A stretch of DNA of 64,000 bases from Colletes latitarsis (taxonomy: Eukaryota; Arthropoda; Insecta; Hymenoptera; Colletidae). Position 1 is the stretch's first letter, and each line of letters starts with the position of its first letter. The DNA lies in assembly GCF_051014445.1 (NCBI RefSeq), contig NW_027488368.1, positions 3,100,001 to 3,164,000 of the forward strand, given 5' to 3'. Shown piece after piece: positions 48,371-60,776 of the stretch. Both the position numbers and the translations under genes were made by a program. The notes beneath the pieces are model-generated. The model searched no databases. It was not told the origin of the DNA and was given only the letters and a program-made list of their open reading frames with translations.

Positions 48371-51300
48371 TTCTAGAGGATAACGCTGGTAATGTCTCGG
48401 TTAGGTCTGGGATTTGCCCTCATCTGGCTCGTGCCTTCACATTTTTCGCTTACTTGTTGGCCAGATCCTGGCTTTTTTCTGGCTTGGACCACGTAGTAAT
48501 GAGGTACCACAATGAAACAGTCAATTAAACCTGGCTCCGATTAATATTTTAGAGGATAACGCCGGTTATGTCTTAGTTAGGTCTGGGATTTGCCCTCATC
48601 TGTCTCGTGCTTTCGTATTTTTCGCATACTTGATGGCCAGATCCTGGGCTTTTTGTGGTTTGTATCACGTAGTAATCTGGTACCACACTGAAACAGTCAA
48701 TAGAATCTGGTTCCGAATAGTATTTTAGAGGATAACGCAGGTTACGTCTGGGTTATTTCTGGTATTTGCAATACTCTGGCTCATACTTTCGCGTTTTTCG
48801 CATACTTGTTGGCCAGATCCTGGGTGTTTTCTGGTTTGGATCCCGTAGTAATGAGGTTCCACAGCGAAACAGTCAATTAAACCTGGTTGCGATACATATT
48901 TTAGAAGTTAACGCCGGTTATGTCTCGGTTAGGTCTGGGATTTGCCCTGATCTGTCTCGTGCTTTCGTATTTTTCGCATACTTGTTGGCCAAAACATCGC
49001 CTTTTTCTGGTTTGGTTCACGCAGTAATGCGGTACCGCACCGAAATTGTCAATTAAACCTGGTTCCGATTAATATTTTATAGGATAAGGCCGGTTATGTC
49101 TTGGTTAGGTCTGGTATTTGCAATCATCTGGCTCGTACCTTCGCATTTTTCGCTTACTTGTTGGCCAGATCCTGGCCTTTTTCTGGTTTGGACCACGTAG
49201 TAATGAGGTACCACACTGAAACAGTCAATTAAATCTGGTTGCCATGAATATTTGGAGGATAACGCTGGTTATGTTTGGGTTAGTTCTGGTACTTGCAATC
49301 ATCTGGCTCGTATTTTCGCATTTTTCGCATACTCGTTGGCAAGATCCTGGGTTTTTTCTGGTTTGGATCCCGTAGTAATGAGGTTCCACACCGAAACAGT
49401 CAATTAAACCTGGTTGCGATTTATATTTTAGAGGATAACGCCGGTTATGTCTCGGTTAGGTCAGGGATTTGCCCTCATCTGTCTCGTGCTTTCGTATTTT
49501 TCGCATACTTGTTGGCCAAATCATCGCCTTTTTCTGGTTTGGTTCACGTAGTAATGCGGTACCGCACCGAAATTGTCAATTAAACCTGGTTCCGAATAGT
49601 ATTTTGGAGGATAACGCAGGTTACGTCTGGGTTAGTTCTGGTATTTGCAATTATCTGGCTCATACTTTCGCGTTTTTCGCTTACTTGTTGGCCAGACCCT
49701 GGCCTTTTTCTGGCTTGGACCACGTAGTAATGAAGTACCACACTGAAACAGTCAATTAAACCTGGTTGCGATTAATATTTTAGAGAATAACGCCGGTTAT
49801 GTCTCGGGTAGGTCTGGGATTTGCCGTCATCTGGCTCGTATTTTCGCAATTTTCGCATACTCGTTGGCAAGATCCTGGGTTTTTTCTGGTTTGGATCCCG
49901 TAGTAATGAGGTTCCACACCGAAACAGTCAATTAAACCTGGTTCCGATTAATATTTTAGAGGATAACGCTGGTTATGTCTGGGTTAGTATTTGCAATCAT
50001 CTGTCTCATACTTTCGCAATTTTCGCGTACTTGTTGGCCAGATCTTGGGTTTTTTGTGGTTTGGTTCCCGTCGTAATGTGGTTCCACACCGAAGCAGTCA
50101 ATTAAACCGGGTTGCGATTAATATTTTAGAGGATAACGCCGGTTATGTCTCGGTTAGGTCTGGGATTTGTCCTCATCTGGCTCGTACTTTCGCATTTTTC
50201 GCATACTTGTTGGCCAGATCCTGGCCTTTTTCTGGCTTGCACCACGTAGTAATGTGGTATCACACTGAAACTGTCAATTAACCCTGGTTGCGATTAATAT
50301 TTTAGAGGATAACGCCGGTTATGTCTCGGGTAGGTCTGGGATTTGCCGTCATCTGGCTCGTATTTTCGCATTTTTCGCATACCTGTTGGCCAGATCCTGG
50401 CCTTTTTCTGGCTTGGACAAGGTAGTAATGTGGTAACACACTGAAACAGCCAATTAAACCTGGTTCCGATTAATCTTTTAGAGGATAACGCTGGTTTTGT
50501 CTGGGTTAGTTCTGGTAGTTGCAATCATCTGGCTCATACTTTCGCAATTTTCGCGTACGTGTTGGCCAGATCTTGGGTTTTTTGTGGTTTGGATCCCGTA
50601 GTAATGAGGTTCCACACCGAAACAGTCAATTAAACCTTGTTGCGATTGATATTTTAGAGGATAACGCCGGTTATGTCTCGGTTAGGTCTGGGATTTGCCC
50701 TCATCTGGCTCGTACTTTCGCATTTTTCGCATACTTGTTGGTCAGATCCTGGCCTTTTTCTGGCTTGGACCACGTAGTAATGTGGTATCACACTGAAACA
50801 GTCAATTAAACCTGGTTGCGATTAATATTTTAGAGGATAACGCCGGTTATGTCTCGGGTAGGTCTGGGATTTGCCGTCATCTGGCTCGTATTTTCGCTTT
50901 TTTCGCATACTTGTTGGCCAGATCCTGGCTTTTTTCTGGCTTGGACCACGTAGTAGTGTGGTATCACACTGAGACAGTCAATAGAATCTGGTTCAGAACA
51001 GTATTTTAGAGGATAACGCAGGTTACGTCTGGGATAGTTTTGGTATTTGCAATCATCTGGCTCACACTTTCGCATTTTTCGCATACTTGTTGGCCAGATC
51101 CTGGCCTTTTTCTGGCTTGGACCACGTAGTAATGTGGTATCACACTGAAACAGTCAATTAACCCTGGTTGCGATTAATATTTTAGAGGATAACGCCGGTT
51201 ATGTCTCGGGTAGGTCTGGGATTTGCCCTCATCTGGCTCGTACTTTCGCATTTTTCGCATACTTGTTGGTCAGATCCTGGCGTTTTTCTGGATTGGACCA

Positions 51301-54300
51301 CGTAGTAATGTGGTATCACACTGAAACAGTCAATTAAACCTGGTTGCGATTAATATTTTAGAGGATAACGCCGGTTATGTCTCGGGTAGGTCTAAGATTT
51401 GCCGTTATCTGGCTCGTATTTTCGCATTTTTCGCATACTTGTTGGCCAGATCCTGGCTTTTTTCTGGCTTGGACCACGTAGTAATGTGGTATCACACTGA
51501 GGCAGTCAATAGAATCTGGTTCAGAACAGTGTTTTAGAGGATAACGCAGGTTACGTCTGGGTTAGTTCTGGTATTTGCAATCATCTGGCTCATACTTTCG
51601 CGTTTTCCGCATACTTGTTGGCCAGATCCTGGGTTTTTTCTGGTTTGGATCCCGTAGTAATGAAGTTCCACACCGAAACAGTCAATTAAACCTAGTTGCG
51701 ATTAATATTTTAGAGGATAACGCCGGTCATGTCTCGGTTAGGTCTGGTATTTGCCCTCATCTGGCTCGTACCTTCGCATTTTTCGCTTACTTGTCGCCCA
51801 GATCCTGGCCTTTTTCTGGCTTGGACCACGTAGTAATGAGGTACCCCACTGAAACAGTCAATTAACCCTGGTTGCGATTAATATTTTAGAGGATAACGCC
51901 GGTTATGTGTCGGGTAGGTCTGGGATTTGCCGTCATCTGGCTCGTATTTTCGCATTTTTCGCATACTTGTTGGGAAGATCCTGGTCTTTTTTTTGGTTTG
52001 GATCACGTAGTAATGTGGTACCACACTGAATCAGTCAATAAAAGCTGGTTCCGAATAGTATTTTGGAGGATAACGCAGGTTACGTCTGGGTTAGTACTGG
52101 TATTTGCAATTATCTGGCTCATACTTTCGAGTTTTTCGCATACTTCTTGGCCAGATCCAGGGTTTTTTCTGGGTTGGATCCCGCATTAATGTGTTTCCAC
52201 ACCGAAACAGTCAATTAAACCTGGTTGCGATTAATATTTTAGAGGATAACGCCGTTTATGTCTGGGTTAGGTCAGGTATTTGCCTTCATCTGGCTCGTTC
52301 TTTCGCATTTTACGCATACTTGTTGGCCAGATCCCCGCCTTTTTCTGGTTTGGATCACGTAGTAATGCGGTACCACACCGAAACGGTCAACTACACCTGG
52401 TTGCGATTAATATTTTAGAGGATAACGCCGGTTATGTCTGTGTTAGGTCTGGGATTTGCCCTCATCTTGCTCGTGCTTTCGTATTTTTCGCATACTTGTT
52501 GGCCAGATCCTGGGTTTTTTCTGGTTTGGATCCCGTAGTAATGAGTTTCCACACCGAAACAGTCAATTATACCTGGTTGTGATTAATATTTTAGAGGATA
52601 ACGCCGTTTATGTCTGGGTTAGGTCAGGTATTTGCCTTCATCTGGCTCGTTCTTTCGCATTTTACGCATACTTGTTGGCCAGATCCCCGCCTTTTTCTGG
52701 TTTGGATCACGTAGTAATGCGGTACCACACCGAAACGGTCAACTACACCTGGTTGCGATTAATATTTTAGAGGATAACGCCGGTTATGTCTGTGTTAGGT
52801 CTGGGATTTGCCCTCATCTGTCTCGTGCTTTCGCATTTTTCGCATACTTGTTGGCCAGATCCTGGGCTTTTTCTGGTTTGTATCACGTAGTAATGTGGTA
52901 CCACAATGAAACAGTCAATAGAATCTGGTTCCGAATAGTATTTCAGAGGATAACGCAGGTTACGTCTGGGTTAGATCAGGTATTTACAATCATCTGGCTC
53001 ATACTTTCGCGTTTTTCGCATACTTGTTGGCCAGATCCTAGGTTTTTTCTGGTTTAGATCCCGTAGTAATGAAGTTCCACACCGAAACTGTCAATTAAAC
53101 CTGGTTGCGATTAATATTTGAGAGGATAACGCCGGTTATGTCTCGGTTAGGTCTGGGATTTGCCCACATCTGTCTTGTACCTTCGCATTTTTCCCGTACT
53201 TGTTGGCCAGATCCTGGCCTTTTTCTGGCTTGGACCACGTAGTAATGAGGTACCACACTGAAACATTCAATTAAACCTGGTTGCGATTATTAGTTTTGAG
53301 GATAACGCCGGTTATGTTTGGGTCAGGTCTGGTATTTGCCCTCATCTGGCTCGTACTTTCGCATTTTTCGCATACATGTTGGCCGACCCTGGCCTTTTTC
53401 TGGTTTGGATCACGTAGTGATGCGGTACCACACCGAAACAGTCAATTAAACCTGGTTCCGATTAATACTTTAGAGGATAACGCTGGTTATGTCTGGGTTA
53501 GTTCTGGTATTTGCAATCATCTGGCTCATACTTTCGCAATTTTCGCGTACTTGTTGGCCAGATCTTGGGTTTTTTGTGGTTTGGATCCCGTCGTAATGTG
53601 GTTCCACACCGAAGCAGTCAATTAAACCTGGTTGCGATGAATATTTTGGAGGATAACGCTGGTTATGTTTGGGTTAGTTCTGGTATTTGCAATCATCTGG
53701 CTCATACTTTCGCAATTTTCGCGTACTTGTTGGCCAGATCTTGGGTTTTTTGTGGTTTGGATCCCGTCGTAATGTGGTTCCACACCGAAACAGTCAATTA
53801 TACCTGGTTGCGATTAATATTTTAGAGGATAACGCCGTTTATGTCTCGGTTAGGTCTGTGATTTTCCCTCATCTGTCTCGTGCTTTCGTATTTTTCGCAT
53901 ACTTGTTGGCCAGATCCTGGCCTTTTTCTGGCTTGGACCACGTAGTAATGTGGTATCACACTGAAACAGTCAATTAAGCCTGGTTGCGATTAATATTTTA
54001 GAGGATAACGCCGGTTATGTTTGGGTCAGGTCTGGTATTTGCCCTCATCTGGCTCGTACTTTCGCATTTTTCGCATACATGTTGCCCGACCCTGGCCTTT
54101 TTCTGGTTTGTATCACGTAGTAATGTGGAACCACAATGAAACAGTCAATAGAATCTGGTTCCGAATAGTATTTCAGAGGATAACGCAGGTTACGTCTGGG
54201 TTAGTTCAGGTATTTACAATCATCTGGCTCATACTTTCGCGTTTTTCGCATACTTGTTGGCCAGATCCTAGGTTTTTTCTGGTTTAGATCCCGTAGTAAT

Positions 54301-56440
54301 GAAGTTCCACACCGAAACAGTCAATTATACCTGGTTGCGATTAATATTTTAGTGGATAACGCCGGTTATGTCTCGGTTAGGTCTGGGATTTGCCGTCATC
54401 TGGCTCGTATTTTCGCATTTTTCGCATAATTGTTGGCCAGATCCTGGCCTTTTTCTGGCTTGGACCACGTAGTAATGTGGTAACACACTGAAACAGCCAA
54501 TTAAACCTGGTTCCGATTAATATTTTAGAGGATAACGCTGGTTATGTCTGGGTTAGTTCTGGTATTTGCAATCATCTGGCTCATACTTTCGCAATTTTCT
54601 CGTACTTGTTGGCCAGATCTTGGGTTTTTTGTGGTTTGGATCCCGTAGTAATGAGGTTCCACACCGAAACAGTCAATTAAACCTTGTTGCGATTAATATT
54701 TTAGAGGATAACGCCGGTTATGTCTCCGTTAGGTCTGGGATTTGCCCTCATCTGGCTCGTACTTTCGCATTTTTCGCATACTTGTTGGCCAGATCCTGGC
54801 CTTTTTCTGGCTTGGACCACGTAGTAATGTGGTATCACACTGAAACAGTCAATTAACCCTGGTTGCGATTAATATTTTAGAGGATAACGCCGGTTATGTC
54901 TCGGGTAGGTCTGGCATTTGCCTCCATCTGGCTCGTACTTTCGCATTTTTCGCATACTTGTTGGTCAGATCCTGGCCTTTTTCTGGCTTGGACCACGTAG
55001 TAATGTGGTATCACACTGAAACAGTCAATTAAGCCTGGTTGCGATTAATATTTTAGAGGATAACGCCGGTTACGTCTCGGGTAGGTCTGGGATTTGCCGT
55101 CATCTGGCTCGTATTTTCGCATTTTTCGCATACTTGTTGGCCAGATCCTGGCCTTTTTCTGGCTTGGACAAGGTAGTAATGTGGTAACACACTGAAACAG
55201 CCAATTAAACCTGGTTCCGATTAATCTTTTAGAGGATAACGCTGGTTATGTCTGGGTTAGTTCTGGTATTTGCAATCATCTGGCTCATACTTTCGCAATT
55301 TTCGCGTACTTGTTGGCCAGATCTTGGTTTTTTTGTGGTTTGGTTCCCGTAGTAATGAAGTTCCACACCGAAACAGTCAATTAAACCTAGTTGCGATTAA
55401 TATTTTAGTGGATAACGCCGGTTATGTCTCGGTTAGGTCTGGGATTTGCCCTCATCTGTCTCGTGCTTTCGTATTTTTCGCATACTTGTTGGCCAGATCC
55501 TGGGCTTTTTCTGGTTTGTATCACGTAGTAATGTGGTACCACAATGAAACAGTCAATAGAATCTGGTTCCGAATAGTATTTCAGAGGATAACGCAGGTTA
55601 CGTCTGGGTTAGTTCAGGTATTTACAATCATCTGGCTCATACTTTCGCGTTTTTCGCATACTTGTTGGCCAGATCCTAGGTTTTTTCTGGTTTAGATCCC
55701 GTAGTAATGAAGTTCCACACCGAAACTGTCAATAAAACCTGGTTGCGATTAATATTTTAGAGGATAACGCCGGTTATGTCTCGGTTAGGTCTGGGATTTG
55801 CCCTCATCTGTCTTGTACCTTCGCATTTTTCGCGTACTTGTTGGCCAGATCCTGGCCTTTTTCTGGCTTGGACCACGTAGTAATGAGGTACCACACTGAA
55901 ACATTCAATAAAACCTGGTTGCGATTATTAGTTTAGAGGATAACGCCGGTTATGTTTGGGTCAGGTCTGGTATTTGCCCTCATCTGGCTCGTACTTTCGC
56001 ATTTTTCGCATACATGTTGGCCGACCCTGGCCTTTTTCTGGTTTGGATCACGTAGTGATGCGGTACCACACCGAAACAGTCAATTAAACCTGGTTCCGAT
56101 TAATACTTTAGAGGATAACGCTGGTTATGTCTGGGTTAGTTCTGGTATTTGCAATCATCTGGCTCATACTTTCGCAATTTTCGCGTACTTGTTGGCCAGA
56201 TCTTGGGTTTTTTGTGGTTTGGATCCCGTCGTAATGTGGTTCCACACCGAAGCAGTCTATTAAACCTGGTTGCGATGAATATTTTGGAGGATAACGCTGG
56301 TTATGTTTGGGTTAGTTCTGGTATTTGCAATCATCTGGCTCATACTTTCGCAATTTTCGCGTACTTGTTGTCCAGATCTTGGGTTTTTTGTGGTTTGGAT
56401 CCCGTAGTAATGAGGTTCCACACCGAAACAGTCAATTAAA
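48371..56440 (+). repeat. Mosaic satellite with Q-derived pieces
   Basis: Pieces of Q1 return in altered order: 51.5-52.3 kb matches 40.6-41.4 kb, 54.1-55.1 kb matches 39.5-40.5 kb, and 53.3-53.7 kb and 55.9-56.3 kb match 42.6-42.95 kb. A local two-monomer duplication is visible at about 52220-52770, where GCCGTTTATGTCTGGG and CAGATCCCCGCC occur twice 352 bp apart. A monomer near 49245 has lost a base (GAATATTTGGAGG), and one near 49985 lacks 6 bp (GGGTTAGTATTTGC). No gene seen. Confidence 0.7.
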
Positions 56441-56444
56441 CCTT

Positions 56445-59150
56445 GTTGCGATTAATATTTTAGAGGATAACGCCGGTTATGTCTCGGTTAGGTCTGGGAT
56501 TTGCCCTCATCTGGCTCGTACTTTCGCATTTTTCGCATACTTGTTGGTCAGATCCTGGCCTTTTTCTGGCTTGGACCACGTAGTAATGTGGTATCACACT
56601 GAAACAGTCAATTAACCCTGGTTGCGATTAATATTTTAGAGGATAACGCCGGTTATGTCTCGGGTAGGTCTAAGATTTGCCGTCATCTGGCTCGTATTTC
56701 CGCATTTTTCGCATACTTGTTGGCCAGATCCTGGCTTTTTTCTGGCTTGGACCACGTAGCAATGTGGTATCACACTGAGACAGTCAATAGAATCTGGTTC
56801 AGAACAGTGTTTTAGAGGATAACGCAGGTTACGTCTGGGTTAGTTCTGGTATTTGCAATCATCTGGCTCATACTTTCGCGTTTTCCGCATACTTGTTGGC
56901 CAGATCCTGGGTTTTTTCTGGTTTGGATCCCGTAGTAATGAAGTTCCACACCGAAGCAGTCAATTAAACCTAGTTGCGATTAATATTTTAGAGGATAACG
57001 CCGGTCATGTCTCGGTTAGGTCTGGTATTTGCCCTCATTTGGCTCGTACCTTCGCATTTTTCGCTTACTTGTCGGCCAGATCCTGGCCTTTTTCTGGCTT
57101 GGACCACGTAGTAATGAGGTACCCCACTGAAACAGTCAATTAACCCTGGTTGCGATTAATATTTTAGAGGATAACGCCGGTTATGTCTCAGGTAGGTCTG
57201 GGATTTGCCGTCATCTGGCTCGTGCTTTCGTATTTTTCGCATACTTGTTGGCCAGATCCTGGCTTTTTTCTGGTTTGGATCCCGTAGTAATGAGTTTCCA
57301 CACCGAAACAGTCAATTATACCTGGTTGCGATTAATATTTTAGAGGATAACGCCGGTTATGTCTCGGTTAGGTCTGGGATTTGCCCTCATCTGGCTCGTA
57401 CTTTCGCATTTTTCGCATACTTGTTGGTCAGATCCTGGCCTTTTTCTGGCTTGGACCACGTAGTAATGTGGTATCACACTGAAACAGTCAATTAACCCTG
57501 GTTGCGATTAATATTTTAGAGGATAACGCCGGTTATGTCTCGGGTAGGTCTAAGATTTGCCGTCATCTGGCTCGTATTTCCGCATTTTTCGCATACTTGT
57601 TGGCCAGATCCTGGCTTTTTTCTGGCTTGGACCACGTAGCAATGTGGTATCACACTGAGACAGTCAATAGAATCTGGTTCAGAACAGTGTTTTAGAGGAT
57701 AACGCAGGTTACGTCTGGGTTAGTTCTGGTATTTGCAATCATCTGGCTCATACTTTCGCGTTTTCCGCATACTTGTTGGCCAGATCCTGGGTTTTTTCTG
57801 GTTTGGATCCCGTAGTAATGAAGTTCCACACCGAAGCAGTCAATTAAACCTAGTTGCGATTAATATTTTAGAGGATAACGCCGGTCATGTCTCGGTTAGG
57901 TCTGGTATTTGCCCTCATTTGGCTCGTACCTTCGCATTTTTCGCTTACTTGTCGGCCAGATCCTGGCCTTTTTCTGGCTTGGACCACGTAGTAATGAGGT
58001 ACCCCACTGAAACAGTCAATTAACCCTGGTTGCGATTAATATTTTAGAGGATAACGCCGGTTATGTCTCAGGTAGGTCTGGGATTTGCCGTCATCTGGCT
58101 CGTGCTTTCGTATTTTTCGCATACTTGTTGGCCAGATCCTGGCTTTTTTCTGGTTTGGATCCCGTAGTAATGAGTTTCCACACCGAAACAGTCAATTATA
58201 CCTGGTTGCGATTAATATTTTAGAGGATAACGCCGGTTATGTCTCGGTTAGGTCTGGGATTTGCCCTCATCTGGCTCGTACTTTCGCATTTTTCGCATAC
58301 TTGTTGGTCAGATCCTGGCCTTTTTCTGGCTTGGACCACGTAGTAATGTGGTATCACACTGAAACAGTCAATTAACCCTGGTTGCGATTAATATTTTAGA
58401 GGATAACGCCGGTTATGTCTCGGGTAGGTCTAAGATTTGCCGTCATCTGGCTCGTATTTCCGCATTTTTCGCATACTTGTTGGCCAGATCCTGGCTTTTT
58501 TCTGGCTTGGACTACGTAGCAATGTGGTATCACACTGAGACAGTCAATAGAATCTGGTTCAGAACAGTGTTTTAGAGGATAACGCAGGTTACGTCTGGGT
58601 TAGTTCTGGTATTTGCAATCATCTGGCTCATACTTTCGCGTTTTCCGCATACTTGTTGGCCAGATCCTGGGTTTTTTCTGGTTTGGATCCCGTAGTAATG
58701 AAGTTCCACACCGAAGCAGTCAATTAAACCTAGTTGCGATTAATATTTTAGAGGATAACGCCGGTCATGTCTCGGTTAGGTCTGGTATTTGCCCTCATTT
58801 GGCTCGTACCTTCGCATTTTTCGCTTACTTGTCGGCCAGATCCTGGCCTTTTTCTGGCTTGGACCACGTAGTAATGAGGTACCCCACTGAAACAGTCAAT
58901 TAACCCTGGTTGCGATTAATATTTTAGAGGATAACGCCGGTTATGTCTCAGGTAGGTCTGGGATTTGCCGTCATCTGGCTCGTGCTTTCGTATTTTTCGC
59001 ATACTTGTTGGCCAGATCCTGGCTTTTTTCTGGTTTGGATCCCGTAGTAATGAGTTTCCACACCGAAACAGTCAATTATACCTGGTTGCGATTAATATTT
59101 TAGAGGATAACGCCGGTTATGTCTCGGTTAGGTCTGGGATTTGCCCTCAT
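56445..59150 (+). repeat. Three tandem copies of an 880-bp five-monomer unit
   Basis: Units start near 56445, 57325 and 58205, with exact 880-bp spacing and a short partial fourth to about 59150. The one internal difference I noticed is GACTACGTAGC near 58510, where the first two units read GACCACGTAGC. Each unit contains one of each: GTCTAAGATTTGCC, GAACAGTGTTTTAG, GCCGGTCATGTC, TACCCCACTG and GTCTCAGGTAGG. This is a classic higher-order repeat, homogenised very recently or mis-expanded in assembly. Confidence 0.88.
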
Positions 59151-60776
59151 CTGTCTCGTGCTTTCGTATTTTTCGCATACTTGTTGGCCAGATCCTGAGC
59201 TTTTTCTGGTTTGGATCACGTAGTAATCCGGTACCACACCGAAACGGTCAATAAAAGCTGGTTCCGAAAAGTATTTTGGAGGATAACGCAGGTTACGTCT
59301 GGGTTAGTTCTGGTATTTGCAATTATCTGGCTCATACTTTCGAGTTTTTCGCATACTTCTTGGCCAGATCCAGGGTTTTTTCTGGTTTGGATCCCGCGTT
59401 AATGTGTTTCCACACCGAAACAGTCAATTAAACCTGGTTGCGATTAATATTTTAGAGGATAACGCCGTTTATGTCTGGGTTAGGTCAGGTATTTGCCTTC
59501 ATCTGGCTCGTTCTTTCGCATTTTACGCATACTTGTTTGCCAGATCCCCGCCTTTTTCTGGTTTGGATCACGTAGTAATCCGGTACCACACCGAAACGGT
59601 CAACTACACCTGGTTGCGATTAATATTTTAGAGGATAACGCCGGTTATGTCTCGGTTAGGTCTGGGATTTGCCCTCATCTGTCTCGTGCTTTCGTATTTT
59701 TCGCATACTTGTTGGCCAGATCCTGGGCTTTTTCTGGTTTGTATCACGTAGTAATGTGGTACCACACTGAAACAGTCAATAGAATCTGGTTCCGAATAGT
59801 ATTTCAGAGGATAACGCAGGTTACGTCTGGGTTAGTTCAGGTATTTACAATCATCTGGCTCATACTTTCGCGTTTTTCGCATACTTGTTGGCCAGATTCT
59901 AGGTTTTTTCTGGTTTAGATCCCGTAGTAATGAAGTTCCACACCGAAACTGTCAATTAAACCTGGTTGCGATTAATATTTTAGAGGATAACGCCGGTTAT
60001 GTCTCGGTTAGGTCTGGGATTTGCCCCCATCTGTCTTGTACCTTCGCATTTTTCGCGTACTTGTTGGCCAGATCCTGGCCTTTTTCTGGCTTGGACCACG
60101 TAGTAATGAGGTACCACACTGAAACATTCAATTAAACCTGGTTGCGATTATTAGTTTAGAGGATAACGCCGGTTATGTTTGGGTCAGGTCTGGTATTTGC
60201 CCTCATCTGGCTCGTACTTTCGCATTTTTCGCATACATGTTGGCCGACCCTGGCCTTTTTCTGGTTTGGATCACGTAGTGATGCGGTACCACACCGAAAC
60301 AGTCAATTAAACCTGGTTCCGATTAATATTTTAGAGGATAACGCCGGTTATGTCTCAGGTAGGTCTGGGATTTGCCGTCATCTGGCTCTTATTTTCGCAT
60401 TTTTCGCATACTTGTTGGGAAGATCCTGGTCTTTTTTTTGGTTTGGATCACGTAGTAATGTGGTACCACACTGAATCAGTCAATAAAAGCTGGTTCCGAA
60501 AAGTATTTTGGAGGATAACGCAGGTTACGTCTGGGTTAGTTCTGGAATTTGCAATCATCTGGCTCATGCTTTCGCAATTTTCGCGTACTTGTTGGCCAGA
60601 TCTTGGGTTTTTTGTGGTTTGGATCCCGTCGTAATATGGTTCCACACCGAAACAGTCAATTATACCTGGTTGCGATTAATATTTTAGAGGATAACGCCGG
60701 TTATGTCTCGGTAAGGTCTGGGATGTGCCCTCATCTGTCTCGTGCTTTCGTATTTTTCGCATACTTGTTGGCCAGA
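59151..60776 (+). repeat. Satellite segment rejoining Q-type order
   Basis: This begins where the 880-bp periodicity ends (CTCATCTGTCTCGTG in place of CTCATCTGGCTCGTA). It contains further copies of the TCGAGTTTTTCGCATACTTC monomer (near 59340) and of the GTTATTAGTTTAGAGG monomer (near 60145). No gene seen. Confidence 0.7.
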
